Shown in pieces: positions 46,144-58,228 of a stretch of 64,000 nt of DNA (within the stretch, counting starts at the first letter, position 1; each line of letters starts with the position of its first letter). The notes beneath the pieces are model-generated. The model searched no databases. It was given only the letters and a program-made list of their open reading frames with translations, and had not been told where the DNA came from. This stretch comes from Myxococcus stipitatus. GTDB lineage: Bacteria; Myxococcota; Myxococcia; Myxococcales; Myxococcaceae. The DNA lies in NCBI RefSeq assembly GCF_021412625.1, contig NZ_JAKCFI010000005.1, forward strand, positions 372,001 through 436,000, written 5' to 3'. The position numbers and the translations under genes are program-made.

Positions 46144-47358
46144 TCAGCCGGCGCAGAGCACCTTCACTTCCACCTTCTCGTCGTCCACGCGACGCAGGCA
46201 GCTTTCGAGGAAGTAGATGCGCGCCGGGCGATCCTCCCCGGAGGGTTCGTAGATGAGGTCCCCCGCCGCCACCGAGCACGTCTCCACCTGCCCCCCCGCG
46301 CGCGTCAGCTCCACCCGGGCCAGCCGCGGATCCGGCAGGTTCACGACGTCGATGCTCTGCGACACCGCGGCCAGCGCGGCGATGCCCAGCAGCGTGTCGC
46401 GGTAGTTCTCCCGGCAGATGGAGTCCAGGTTGACGAAGGACGAGTCGAACCGCTCCGACATGGCCCGGTGCCGGTAGCCGGGGCCGTAGGACGTGGGGCA
46501 ATCCACGTTGCGCACGAAGGTGCCCTGGGGCGTGACGTCCTGGACGAGCTCCGCCCGCTTGTCGCTCAGCGCCACCGGGCCCACCGTGGCCCACAGCACC
46601 TCCCGCCGGGCGCCGCGCGAGTCGCGCAGGGACTGGAAGGTCTCGAAGTAGAAGTCCACCGTCGACAGCTTGTCGGCCTCCTCGCTGCACTTGTCCACGG
46701 AGGTGTCGTCCGTGACGATGACGGGGGGCGGCCGCTCCGTGGAGCTGCAGTCCTCCTCGTCCGTCACCACCACGACCAGCAGCCGGGCACCGTCCCGGAA
46801 GAAGCCGCCGTTGCCCCCTTCCGCGACGGGGGTGTCGATCAACGGCGCCGTCACCGCCAGGCGCGCGGCCTCGAAGGGGGACTCCTGGCCGCTGCCCGTC
46901 GTGCCCTGCTGCACCAGCTTCTGGAAGCGCTCCAGCAGGTGCTCGTCCGTGCTCTCGATGAAGCGGTCCCCGGTGGGCTTGCCGTCCGCGTCCGGCACCG
47001 GCTGGAGCCGCCCGGCCTGATCCGGATAGTCGCGGTAGTATTCCTGGCCGGCGACCAGGACGCGCCGGTAGACGGACGTGGTGATGACCCCCACGCGGAA
47101 GTCGTGCGCCACGCCGCCCCCCTCGCGCAGGGCCTCGATGAAGGCGGGCAGCTCCCGGGCGATGCCCGCCTGCTCCTCCGCCATGGAGCCGGAGTTGTCG
47201 ATGACGAAGAGGATGTCCGTCTTCTGGGGAGCCACCACCGGGGACTCACTCTGACACTTCCCCGGAAGGGTGGATCCCGCCTCGTCGACGGGCGACTTGC
47301 AGGCCGCCACCCAGAGGGCCGGCAACAGGAGCAAGGGGGCACAGGTTCGGGACGACAT
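46144..47358 (-). CDS. von Willebrand factor A domain lipoprotein
   Basis: 404 residues. Lipoprotein signal (LLLPALWVAACKS). The vWA domain starts at about residue 45 with the metal-ion motif DNSGSM (FVIDNSGSM) and includes VVVVTDEEDCS. The mature protein has numerous cysteines, probably disulfide-bonded. Proteins of this kind are abundant in myxobacteria as surface or periplasmic binding proteins of unknown ligand. ATG at 47358 has GGAGG 6 bases upstream. It is divergent from lonD. Confidence 0.85.
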   Translation of the reverse strand: MSSRTCAPLLLLPALWVAACKSPVDEAGSTLPGKCQSESPVVAPQKTDILFVIDNSGSMAEEQAGIARELPAFIEALREGGGVAHDFRVGVITTSVYRRVLVAGQEYYRDYPDQAGRLQPVPDADGKPTGDRFIESTDEHLLERFQKLVQQGTTGSGQESPFEAARLAVTAPLIDTPVAEGGNGGFFRDGARLLVVVVTDEEDCSSTERPPPVIVTDDTSVDKCSEEADKLSTVDFYFETFQSLRDSRGARREVLWATVGPVALSDKRAELVQDVTPQGTFVRNVDCPTSYGPGYRHRAMSERFDSSFVNLDSICRENYRDTLLGIAALAAVSQSIDVVNLPDPRLARVELTRAGGQVETCSVAAGDLIYEPSGEDRPARIYFLESCLRRVDDEKVEVKVLCAG

Positions 47359-47617
47359 GGCGGCCTCCGGAGGACGGAGCGCCCCGGCGGCGCCCCGCGG
47401 CAGGGCTGGGGGGGCAAGCATGCCCCACCCCCGCCCAGGATGCGAGACAAGTGGTGCCGTCCGGCATCCGACTTCGGAGTGGAAAATCGCACACGCCGTT
47501 TGCCACGGGCGTTTTGGTTGTTACGTTGGTTCATCTGCCGCAGGAAAACGACAGATGTTCACCGGCACGGTCGTACCCCCGGCCGGATTTGAAGGAAGAA
47601 GGAAGAGGCCGAACCTC

Positions 47618-50104
<2,487 letters not shown>

Positions 50105-50139
50105 AGCGAGGCGTGGGACTGACGGCCTGAAGCCGTGAC

Positions 50140-50173
50140 ACGGGCAGGTTCCTCATCCGGGGGACCTGCCCGT
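50140..50173. terminator. Terminator hairpin after lonD
   Basis: Perfect 10-base stem ACGGGCAGGT / ACCTGCCCGT with a 14-base loop, followed on the plus strand by CGTCTTTC. It lies 35 bases after lonD and 33 bases after the convergent helicase gene, so it can serve both. Confidence 0.65.
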
Positions 50174-50206
50174 CGTCTTTCGTGGGCCGCGCGCCCGTTC
50201 GCGGCG

Positions 50207-53200
50207 TCAGTGCCGCGTGCGGGAGGGCTCCTCGTCCAGTTCGTCCGGCCGGGCGAGCCGCTGGGACAACAGGCCCAACAGCTCCTGGTTGGAGAGGCGG
50301 CCGGCCTGGTCCTTCCCCTCGAGGACGTCCGCCACGAGGGCGCGCTTGTCCTCGTGCAGGGCGAGCATCTGCTCCTCGATGGTGCCCCGGGACACCAGCC
50401 GGTAGACGGTGACGGGGCGCTGCTGGCCGATGCGGTGCGCGCGGTCCGCGGCCTGGTCCTCCACGGCGGGGTTCCACCAGGGGTCCAACAGGATGACGCT
50501 GGTGGCCGCCGTGAGGTTGAGCCCGAAGCCTCCGGCCTTGAGGGAGATGAGGAACAGCGGCGCGGTGCCCTCCTGGAAGACGCGCACCTGTTCGGCGCGG
50601 GCGCCAGGGGGCGTCTGTCCATCCAGGTACTGGTAGGTGATGCCGCGCGCGTCGAGCAGCTCGCGCACCAGCCCCAGGTGCGAGGTGAACTGGCTGAAGA
50701 CGAGCGCGCGCTGGCCCTCCGCGCGCAGCTCCTCGACCAGCTCCATGAAGCGCTCGAGCTTGGAGGACTCCACCTTCGAGCGCGCGTCGAACAGGCGCGG
50801 ATGCGAGGCGAGCAGGCGCAGCCGGGTGAGGGCCGAGAGGATTTCGATGCGCCGCTCCTGCTCGCGCTCCTTGTGGGCCACGGCGCGCGACTCCAGCGAG
50901 GCGAGCGCGGCGAGCCGCGCGTCCTCGTAGAGCGTCCACTCCTCCGAGGACAGGACGACGGGCACGCGCACGTCCGTGCGCGGCGGCAGCTGGGCCTCCA
51001 CCTGGGACTTGGTGCGGCGCAGCAGGAAGGGTTGCAGCACGCGCGCCAGGGCGGGCGCGGCCGTGGGGTCCACCCTGCGCTCGATGGGCAGCGCGAAGCG
51101 GGTGCGGAACGCCTCGTAGCTGCCGAGCAGCCCGGGGAAGACGAGCGTGAAGAGGCTCCACAGCTCGCCCAGGTGGTTCTCCAGCGGCGTGCCGGAGAGG
51201 GCGAACCGGAAGTCGCCCTGGAGCGCCTTCGCCGCGCGGAACCGGTGCGTCAGGGCGTTCTTCAGCGCCTGGGCCTCGTCGAAGACGATGGTGGCGAAGC
51301 GCAGCTGGGACAGCCGGCCGATGTCCCGCGTCAGCAGGCCGTAGCTGATGACCAGCACGTCGCGGGGACCGAGCCGCGCCAGCGTCTCGCCCCGGTCCTC
51401 CACTTCGGAGAACAGCTTCATCCGCAGCGAGGGCGCGAAGCGCTTCGCCTCGTCCACCCAGTTGAAGGCCACGGACGTGGGCGCCAGCACCAGCGCGGGG
51501 CCCAGCCGGCCGCGGTCCAACAGCACGGCGAGCGCCTGCACCGTCTTGCCCAGGCCCATGTCGTCCGCGAGCACCCCACCCGCTCCCCAGGACGCCAGCC
51601 GCGTCAGCCAGCGGAAGCCCTCCGCCTGGTAGTCGCGCAGCGGTGTCTTCAGGCCCGCGGGCACCTTCGGGTCGAGCTCCTTCGCGACGAAGATGCGCTC
51701 CACCAGCGCCCGCCAGGTCTTGTCCGCCTCGATGTCCGCGCCCGCGCCGCCCAGCGCGGCCATCGCGTCCGCCGCCGCCGGGCCAATCTCCAGGCCGTGG
51801 CGCGACGTGTACGCGTAGTCGGCGAGCCGCTCCAGGTGGTGGCGCAGCGCCTCCTCGATTTCGACGTAGGTGTGGCCCTTCACCTGGACGAAGCGCTCCT
51901 TGCGGCGGGCCGCGTCGAGCAGCTGCGCCAGCGCCACGCGCTCGCCCTGCACCGACAGCCCTCCGAGCACCCCGAACCAGTCCCGCTTGCGCTCCACGAC
52001 GACGCGCAGCGCGCCGGGGCCCCGGGAGCCCGACAGCTGCAACACCTCGCCCAGCCACTCCACCTCCGGCCGGGGCTCCAGCGCGCGACACGCCGACAGC
52101 AGCGCCAGCGCGCCCTGCACGCTCCGGAAGAGCCAGGCCCAAGGACGGTTCTCCACGACCTCCGCCGTCTCCAGCGGCAGGTGCTCCAGGAGCGCCTGCG
52201 TCACCGCCTGCTCCCGCGCGAAGTCGCGCACGGCGTGCACGGCGTCGGTGCCCCGGCGCACGCAGACGTCCCGCGCGCCCTCGCCGGGGATGAAGGCCTC
52301 GCTGTCCGGGAGGGCGCGCACGCGCACGTCCACGCGGACGGCGCCCCCGGGCTCGAGCTCGATTCGCAGCACCGGCAGCTGGAGCGACGGCACCTGCTCG
52401 CCCATGATGCCGCGGGGCATCGCCACCGGCAGCCGGTGCGCCAGCTTGGACAGCCGCTCCAGCAGCGCGCCATGGCTCTCCGGCGGGAAGATGTTACCGT
52501 GGCGCTGGAGCACCGTGGCGAGCGCGCGGACCTCCGGCCCCACGTCCAGCACGGTGAGCTGCCGCGCCCCCTCGTCCCAGAGGAAGTGCGCCTCCTCCGG
52601 CTTCGCCTTGCGCACGCGCTCCAGCATCGACGCCGGCAGCGTCGTCCCGTCCACGCCCACCGCGACGACGACGGCCCCGCCCCGCTCCACCGCGACGATG
52701 CCCACCCGCGCCCGCTCGACGTGCACCCGCAGGTCCGGCGTCCCCTCCTGGGTCAGGCGCGGGTGGTCGACCAGTTCGAGCAGCAGCGCGCGCGACGCGG
52801 GCGCGTCACCGTCCGGCAGCAGCGACGCGAGCCGCGCGTCCTGCGAGGACAGGTGCGCGCCGTGCTCCTGGAGCAGCTTGCGGCGGCTCACCCGCGCGCC
52901 CTGGGAGAGCTGCCCCTTCTTGTTGCGCCGGTGGACGTACGGGAAGACCTCCACGCCGTAGCCCTCGATGACGTCCACGCGCCAGGACAGCTCCACGCCC
53001 GCTCCGGCGCCAGGGCCCTCCTCCAACGCCCGCTCCAGCGCCCGGAGCGTCCGCTCCCACGCGGGACGCAGCAGCTCCTCCAGCGTCTCGCCGAGCGCCT
53101 CCGTCCACGGCTGGCGCAGCCACAGCAGCGCCGTGTCGATGGCCGCCAGCAGGTGGACGCAGGGCGCCGCGCCACAGGTGCAGTCTCCCCGCACGAGGTC

Positions 53201-53773
53201 GGGGGTGAAGGTCAGGGTCGCCTCGGGGAGGATGAAGCCCATCTGCGCGCCGTAGGGCAGCTCCGAGCAGCGCGTCTCCCGGAAGCGGAAGCCTGGCAGC
53301 TCCAGGTCCAGTTGGAGCGCCTCGCGGGCCAGGGTCCCGGGAGGCCGGGGCGCCACGGAGGCCGGCACCCGGTCACGCAGGGCGCGCAGCAGCGCGTGGA
53401 CGCGGTGGGCGCGGGCCTCCTCGGGCGGGGCGAGCCGCTCGTGGAGCGATGCCCGGGCCTGCTCCGCGCCCCGGCGCTCCTCGTCGACGAAGCGCCACGC
53501 GAGCCGGGGCAGGAGCTCCTTCATCCGGGGAGAAGGGAGGGACTCCTGGCTCCACCGCTCCAATCCCTCCACGCTCAAGAGCTCCACCAGCCTGCGGCGC
53601 GCCGTCACCGGCCGGGCCTGGGGCAGCGACGCGGGCTCCACGCGCGGCGTCAGGACGGTGAGGCTGAGCCTCGCCAGATGCTCCAGCCCCTGCTCGCGGA
53701 GAAAGGCTCGCAGCTCACCCTCCGTGGCGAAGGAAGGGGCGGCTGGGACTGGCTGCGAGGGCTCCGCGGACAT
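50207..53773 (-). CDS. SWIM-domain SNF2/SWI2 family helicase
   Basis: 1188 residues. A SWIM zinc finger (CTCGAAPCVH near residue 200) lies in a long N-terminal region; the SNF2 ATPase follows with ADDMGLGKT (near 739), DEAQ (VFDEAQALKN near 831) and the C-terminal helicase lobe with VFSQFTSHL, GGFGLNLTAA and QAADRAHRIGQ. Such proteins translocate on double-stranded DNA; bacterial members resemble RapA-like or phage-defence SNF2 proteins but have no defined function. No nuclease or methyltransferase gene is adjacent, so a restriction role is not supported. ATG at 53773 with GAGGG upstream. Confidence 0.92.
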   Translation of the reverse strand: MSAEPSQPVPAAPSFATEGELRAFLREQGLEHLARLSLTVLTPRVEPASLPQARPVTARRRLVELLSVEGLERWSQESLPSPRMKELLPRLAWRFVDEERRGAEQARASLHERLAPPEEARAHRVHALLRALRDRVPASVAPRPPGTLAREALQLDLELPGFRFRETRCSELPYGAQMGFILPEATLTFTPDLVRGDCTCGAAPCVHLLAAIDTALLWLRQPWTEALGETLEELLRPAWERTLRALERALEEGPGAGAGVELSWRVDVIEGYGVEVFPYVHRRNKKGQLSQGARVSRRKLLQEHGAHLSSQDARLASLLPDGDAPASRALLLELVDHPRLTQEGTPDLRVHVERARVGIVAVERGGAVVVAVGVDGTTLPASMLERVRKAKPEEAHFLWDEGARQLTVLDVGPEVRALATVLQRHGNIFPPESHGALLERLSKLAHRLPVAMPRGIMGEQVPSLQLPVLRIELEPGGAVRVDVRVRALPDSEAFIPGEGARDVCVRRGTDAVHAVRDFAREQAVTQALLEHLPLETAEVVENRPWAWLFRSVQGALALLSACRALEPRPEVEWLGEVLQLSGSRGPGALRVVVERKRDWFGVLGGLSVQGERVALAQLLDAARRKERFVQVKGHTYVEIEEALRHHLERLADYAYTSRHGLEIGPAAADAMAALGGAGADIEADKTWRALVERIFVAKELDPKVPAGLKTPLRDYQAEGFRWLTRLASWGAGGVLADDMGLGKTVQALAVLLDRGRLGPALVLAPTSVAFNWVDEAKRFAPSLRMKLFSEVEDRGETLARLGPRDVLVISYGLLTRDIGRLSQLRFATIVFDEAQALKNALTHRFRAAKALQGDFRFALSGTPLENHLGELWSLFTLVFPGLLGSYEAFRTRFALPIERRVDPTAAPALARVLQPFLLRRTKSQVEAQLPPRTDVRVPVVLSSEEWTLYEDARLAALASLESRAVAHKEREQERRIEILSALTRLRLLASHPRLFDARSKVESSKLERFMELVEELRAEGQRALVFSQFTSHLGLVRELLDARGITYQYLDGQTPPGARAEQVRVFQEGTAPLFLISLKAGGFGLNLTAATSVILLDPWWNPAVEDQAADRAHRIGQQRPVTVYRLVSRGTIEEQMLALHEDKRALVADVLEGKDQAGRLSNQELLGLLSQRLARPDELDEEPSRTRH

Positions 53774-53928
53774 GGCCCTCGCTTCTTCGCGATGCCCACG
53801 GGAAACGCAAGCACGACGGTGTCCCCGGGCCCTCGGGCAGGCGACCTCCCGCCCCTGGCTTCCGCCCGCCCGCTTTTCCCGTCACACTGAGGGAACATTT
53901 CCGCGACACCGAGCATCACATCCCGACC

Positions 53929-54900
53929 ATGACGAAGACCGCCGGACTCCGGGGCGCAGGGCTCGTCCTGCTCGCCGGCCTCGCCTGCGTGGGCAGGTCC
54001 CCCACCCCTCCCTCCGTGGAGACCGCCGCGCCCGGCGACGCCGCGACGACCGCGCCGTCACCAGTCCCCGGGGCCGCCATGTCCCCCGCGCCCGACACGG
54101 CGAACGAGCGCGACGGGGTGCCCCCGCGAGGAGACGGCCTCGCCTCCGCAGCGGAGCCACCGCGCTGGCCCGCGCCAGGCGCCCCCCTGCTGGTGCCGGA
54201 GGTGCGCTTTCCCCCTGGCTTCCGCACGCGCCGCGTCTACCTGGACGCGGGCCATGGGGCGGAGGGCAACACGGGCACCCGCTCCGCCACGTGCGAGGAC
54301 GAGGAGCTCTTCACCCTGCGCGCGGCGGAGGACCTGGCCCGGCGGCTGGAGGCCACCGGTCACTTCGCGGTGCGCATCAGCCGCAAGCAGGGCGCGCGCG
54401 TCCCCTATGCCGCCCGCCTCGCGGAGGCCGAGGCCTGGGGCGCGGACGTGCTGGTGAGCCTGCACTCGGACTCCCGAGGCGCCGCGCACCCATGGTCCCC
54501 CTCGCCGGGCCAGGAGTGCTTCCGCCAGGACACGACCCCGGGCTTCAGTGTCCTGTGGTCGACCAGCGCCTCCCCCACGCTCCAGTCCTCCCGGGCGCTG
54601 CTCGCGCGGGCGCTGGCGCGCGGCATGTCCCGCGCGGGCTTCCCGCACTACGACGGGGTGGACTACACGGGCCTGTACGCCGCGGACACGGAGCAGGCGG
54701 GGGTGTTCGTGTCGCGAGAGCCCTCGCACCGGCAGATCTTCGTGCTGCGCAAGCCCACCATCCCCTCCGTCATCATCGAGACCCACCACGCGCTCGACGT
54801 CGAGGAGTCCGCCCGGTGGCGCGAGGCGCGCACCCTGGAGTCCTTCGCCGCCGCCGTGACGCAGGGACTGGTGGAGTCCTTCACAGTCCCGAAGGAATGA
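53929..54900 (+). CDS. N-acetylmuramoyl-L-alanine amidase (Amidase_3), lipoprotein
   Basis: 323 residues. Lipoprotein signal (LVLLAGLACVG), a Pro/Ala/Thr-rich spacer of about 75 residues, then an Amidase_3 domain with zinc ligands visible as YLDAGHGAEGN, a Glu in CEDEELF, VSLHSD and the catalytic Glu in VIIETHHALD. It cleaves the bond between muramic acid and the stem peptide of peptidoglycan, anchored in the periplasm by its lipid. It has a long insertion after VSLHSD containing QECFRQD. Followed after 63 bases by an aldo/keto reductase gene, without obvious functional link. Confidence 0.9.
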   Translation: MTKTAGLRGAGLVLLAGLACVGRSPTPPSVETAAPGDAATTAPSPVPGAAMSPAPDTANERDGVPPRGDGLASAAEPPRWPAPGAPLLVPEVRFPPGFRTRRVYLDAGHGAEGNTGTRSATCEDEELFTLRAAEDLARRLEATGHFAVRISRKQGARVPYAARLAEAEAWGADVLVSLHSDSRGAAHPWSPSPGQECFRQDTTPGFSVLWSTSASPTLQSSRALLARALARGMSRAGFPHYDGVDYTGLYAADTEQAGVFVSREPSHRQIFVLRKPTIPSVIIETHHALDVEESARWREARTLESFAAAVTQGLVESFTVPKE

Positions 54901-54963
54901 CTGGACGAACGCCGGGGGCATGCGTGGATCCTCTCCCAACCGCATGAGGAGAGGAGCTCGCCG

Positions 54964-55944
54964 ATGAAGTACACCCAACTGGGCCGCACGGGCCTTCGCG
55001 TGTCCCGGCTCGCCCTGGGCTGCATGAGCTATGGAACGCCGGCCTGGCGCCCCTGGGTCCTGGACGAGGAGGCCGTGCAACCCTTCTTCCGCCGCGCCGT
55101 GGAGCTGGGCATCAACTTCTTCGACACCGCGGACATGTATTCACTGGGCGTCAGCGAGGAGGTCACCGGCCGCGCCCTGCGGCGCTACGCGCGCATGGAA
55201 GAGGTGGTGCTGGCCACCAAGGTGTACTTCCCCATGGGGGACGGGCCGAACATGCGGGGCCTGTCGCGCAAGCACATCGTCCAGGCGTGCGAGGCGAGCC
55301 TCAAGCGGCTGGGCGTGGACGCCATCGACCTGTACCAGATCCACCGGCTGGATCCGCAGACGCCCCTGGAGGAGACGCTGTCCGCGCTCGACCACCTCGT
55401 GCGCCAGGGCAAGGTGCGCTACCTGGGCGCTTCGTCGACCTATGCCTGGGAGTTCGCCCGGGCGCTGGGCGTGGCGGACCGGCACGGCTGGTCGCGCTTC
55501 GTGTCCATGCAGGACCACTACAACCTCGTCTATCGCGAGGAGGAGCGGGAGATGTTGCCCTTGTGCGAGGCGGAGGGCATCGGCGTCATCCCCTGGTCCC
55601 CGCTGGCGCGCGGCCTGCTCGCCGGCTCTCGCAAGTCCCTGGGCGACCGCACCGCGACGACGCGCGCGAAGACGGACGCGTACTCGTCGGTGCTCTACGA
55701 CCAGCCGGGGGACTGGGACGTGGTGGAGGCCACGCGCCGCGTGGCGGACAACCGCGGCGTGCCGCCCGCCCAGGTGGCCCTGGCGTGGTTGTTGTCGCGC
55801 CCCGTGGTGACGGCGCCCATCATCGGCGCCACGAAGATGGAGCACCTGGAGGACGCCGTCCGCGCGGTGGACCTCAAGCTCCAGCCCGAGGAGCTCCAGC
55901 AGCTGGAGGCGCCCTACCAGCCGCACGCCCTGCGCGGCATGTGA
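54964..55944 (+). CDS. Aldo/keto reductase
   Basis: 326 residues, (beta/alpha)8 barrel. Catalytic Asp and Tyr in FFDTADMYSLGVSEE, Lys in VLATKVYF and His in LYQIHRLD; NADPH region near ATKMEHLEDAV. The family pattern (LGRTGLRVSRLALGCMSYG, then RALGVADRHGW) places it with general bacterial AKR11/12-type reductases such as YajO. Substrate unknown. Strong ribosome site GGAGAGGAG. Confidence 0.92.
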   Translation: MKYTQLGRTGLRVSRLALGCMSYGTPAWRPWVLDEEAVQPFFRRAVELGINFFDTADMYSLGVSEEVTGRALRRYARMEEVVLATKVYFPMGDGPNMRGLSRKHIVQACEASLKRLGVDAIDLYQIHRLDPQTPLEETLSALDHLVRQGKVRYLGASSTYAWEFARALGVADRHGWSRFVSMQDHYNLVYREEEREMLPLCEAEGIGVIPWSPLARGLLAGSRKSLGDRTATTRAKTDAYSSVLYDQPGDWDVVEATRRVADNRGVPPAQVALAWLLSRPVVTAPIIGATKMEHLEDAVRAVDLKLQPEELQQLEAPYQPHALRGM

Positions 55945-55946
55945 GG

Positions 55947-55983
55947 GCGTCGGGGGCCGCCCCCTCCCAGCGGCCCCCGACGC
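55947..55983. terminator. Strong hairpin between convergent genes
   Basis: Perfect 14-base arms GCGTCGGGGGCCGC / GCGGCCCCCGACGC around a 9-base loop, filling the 45-base gap between the aldo/keto reductase gene and the next convergent gene. No T tract, but the stem is the strongest in the window. Confidence 0.6.
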
Positions 55984-55989
55984 GGCGCT

Positions 55990-56793
55990 TCACAGCTCGA
56001 GCGTCGACGCGGCGACCTCGTCGGGCGCCGGGACGAACAAGGCCGCATCCGGGCCCACGCCTCCGAAGGCGAGGGCTTCGATGCGATTGTTCCGGGGCGC
56101 ATGCGGCGGCCGGGGGATGCACTCGGCATCCGACTGAACCAACACCAGCCCCGGGCGGGCCGCCAGGAGGCGCTGGGGGTTCAGCGGCGTGTACCCCGCC
56201 GCCGCCTCGAAGCCGTATTGGTAGCGGTAGCGCGTCACGGGGGTCGAGCCGCACCGTGTCGCCGTCCGGAGCCCACCCGACGAGAAGGAGGGGTCGCTCG
56301 AGGGCCCCATGCCGTCATATCTGCCCCCCTTGGAGGTCGTGGTGGCCGTGACCGTCGTCCCCGGCATCAACACCTCCTGGCAGGTCACCATCATGGCCGC
56401 GTAGGGCTGGGCGACGCGCTCGAGCAGGGCGAGCGGCTTGCCCGTCACGGACACCATGCGCACCCGCGCCTCCTTCTCCTCGGGAGGGAGGCCATCCGGG
56501 CTCAGCCGCGTGCGGCACTCCAGCGACTGGCCCTCCTCCTGGGTGACGAAGACGACCTGGAGCTGGGTGACGAAGCGAGCGCCCGAGGTCTCCGCGCGGT
56601 CGAGGAACTTCAGCACCAGATCGGTTCCATCCTCGTTCGCGCCGAAGGGCAGCGAGATGGCCCACGGCTTCAAGCCCGTCTGCCGCGCCAGCTCCGCCGA
56701 GGAGACGACGACCCGTGACTCCGACCCCTGCGCCGGCCCATGGGCACAGGCCGACGCGAAGAGGAGCAACGACGCCAACACGCAACGCCCCAT
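55990..56793 (-). CDS. Lipoprotein of unknown function
   Basis: 267 residues. Lipoprotein signal (LASLLLFASACAHG). The mature part has the look of an extracytoplasmic beta protein (VTQLQVVFVTQEEGQSLECR, VRMVSVTGKPL) with four further cysteines that may form disulfides and a Thr-rich stretch TTVTATTTSKGG. No family recognised. ATG at 56793 follows GGGAG by 7 bases. It is transcribed towards the hairpin at 55947-55983. Confidence 0.75.
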   Translation of the reverse strand: MGRCVLASLLLFASACAHGPAQGSESRVVVSSAELARQTGLKPWAISLPFGANEDGTDLVLKFLDRAETSGARFVTQLQVVFVTQEEGQSLECRTRLSPDGLPPEEKEARVRMVSVTGKPLALLERVAQPYAAMMVTCQEVLMPGTTVTATTTSKGGRYDGMGPSSDPSFSSGGLRTATRCGSTPVTRYRYQYGFEAAAGYTPLNPQRLLAARPGLVLVQSDAECIPRPPHAPRNNRIEALAFGGVGPDAALFVPAPDEVAASTLEL

Positions 56794-57025
56794 GCATTCA
56801 CTCCCGAGCGAGATGAATCGAAGGGCCAGGGTAACAGCCCCGTCACGCCCCAGCCATCCCGCCCTCCCCGGGCAACCATCTCGCCGGGCCTCCGATATGA
56901 AACCCGGCCACGGGCGTTTCCTCGGGGCCCAAGGCGCCCCGGGCCCGGCGCGCGGGCGTCCCTGTCCACGCTCCACGGGGCCCGCGCGCCCTGGCCGGCC
57001 GTGGCCCCACCGCGTGAACGCCCCT

Positions 57026-58228
57026 TCACGACGCGCGTCCCACCCGTGTTCGCTTCACCCACGCCACGGCCGCGCGGACGTCCGCCTCCAGGTGGATGCG
57101 CAGCTCCGCGCGCTCCCGAGGCTCCGTGCGCGAAAGGACCTCCAGGGGATGCAACGTGGCCAGCGTCGCCTCCGCCCATGGAGACGGCAGGACCTGTCCC
57201 CGGTTCAGGCGTGAATGGAACCCGTTTCCCTGGAGCGCCCGCGTCGCCGCGTCTCCCAGGGTGATGATGATCCTCGGACGCACCGCCGCGACCTCTTCCT
57301 CCCACCACGGCCGGCACGCCGCCACTTCCGCCGCGCGGGGCTCCGCGCCCACGAAGTGCTTCACCACGTACGTCAGGTACAGCTCCGCGCGCCGCAACCC
57401 CGCGCGTGACAACACCTCCTCCAGCAACCGGCCCTCCTGCCCGATGAATGGGCGCCCCAGACGGTCGTCGTCCACTCCGGGCGCGTCCCCCACCAGCATC
57501 ACCGCCGCCCCCGGGGGCCCCTCGCCGCGCACGCCCCGCGTCGCTCCTCCATGCAGGGGACACCGGCCGCATTCGCTCAGCGGCTCCCTCCGCGCGGGCG
57601 CCCGCGCGCCGCCGGGCACGGCGTCTGGCGCGGCCCCGGGGCCGAAGGTGAGCCGGTCCAGGTCCCAGTGCGCGCTCGCCGCCGGCGTCAGCAGGCTCCA
57701 GCGCAGCGTGGAGAAGCGCCGCACCAGGAACCGCGCGACGAGCCGGACGACGCGGTGCTCCGGTTCGTGCCACGCGACATACGTCTCCAGCCCGTGCGCC
57801 ACGACCCGGCGGAAGCGGACCCGGGTCACCACCTCCCGCATCTCCCGGCGCACGTCTCGCTCCAGCCCGCGCAACCGCCGGACCTCCAGGTCCGCGTCAC
57901 GCGACAACAGGCCCCGCTCCCCATGCGTCAGGCGCCACAGCACCCGGTACAACAGGTCCCAGCGCTCCGGGGCCGTGTGGCAGAGGACCTTCTCCGCCAG
58001 CGCCAGGAAGTCCCTGGGAACGACGGGCGCGGCCAGCCAACCGGCCCCACCGTCCCTCCGCCTCCCGCTCCGCCGCGGCGAGGCCTCCTCGAAACACACC
58101 CACTCCGGCGGCGCCTGCCGCGCGAGCAGACCGCGCGCCACCTCCTGGAATGACACCAACTCCGGCTCCACGCAGACCCGCACGCCGACCTCCGGGAAGA
58201 AGGGAAGCACCGGACCCGGTGGACACAC
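57026..58228 (-). CDS. DUF4130 + UdgX-like uracil-DNA glycosylase fusion with shortened active-site loop
   Basis: 400 residues. Residues ~10-185 form the DUF4130 domain often fused to, or encoded beside, UdgX; residues ~215-400 are a family-4/UdgX-type glycosylase with Fe-S cysteines (ECGRCPL, AACRPW), motif A GDAPGVDDD followed by GRPFIGQEG, the UdgX signature Lys-His-Phe (VVKHF) and motif B LHPLEV. Between KHF and the EVAACRPW helix only 8 residues remain; the KRRIH loop with the histidine that traps uracil covalently in UdgX is absent. Activity is therefore uncertain: it could be an ordinary family-4-like glycosylase or inactive. GTG start with GGGAGGGG upstream; the start codon lies in a small hairpin (58215-58232). 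Confidence 0.85.
   Translation of the reverse strand: MCPPGPVLPFFPEVGVRVCVEPELVSFQEVARGLLARQAPPEWVCFEEASPRRSGRRRDGGAGWLAAPVVPRDFLALAEKVLCHTAPERWDLLYRVLWRLTHGERGLLSRDADLEVRRLRGLERDVRREMREVVTRVRFRRVVAHGLETYVAWHEPEHRVVRLVARFLVRRFSTLRWSLLTPAASAHWDLDRLTFGPGAAPDAVPGGARAPARREPLSECGRCPLHGGATRGVRGEGPPGAAVMLVGDAPGVDDDRLGRPFIGQEGRLLEEVLSRAGLRRAELYLTYVVKHFVGAEPRAAEVAACRPWWEEEVAAVRPRIIITLGDAATRALQGNGFHSRLNRGQVLPSPWAEATLATLHPLEVLSRTEPRERAELRIHLEADVRAAVAWVKRTRVGRAS

Noticed and set aside
47500-47527. TTGCCA-16-TACGTT as the lonD promoter
   Set aside because: Only the outer -10 bases match and the spacer is short; too weak to list as a feature, although it lies at a suitable place.
50135-53890. A very long open frame on the plus strand antisense to the SNF2 helicase gene
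   Set aside because: It is a mirror of a high-G+C coding gene: Arg/Gln/His/Pro-rich, low complexity, no motif, no ribosome site, while the minus strand encodes clear SWIM and SNF2 motifs.
50207-54900. SNF2 helicase as part of a phage-defence island
   Set aside because: Neighbours are lonD, an amidase and an aldo/keto reductase; there is no nuclease, methyltransferase or phospholipase-D gene that would define a known SNF2 defence system.
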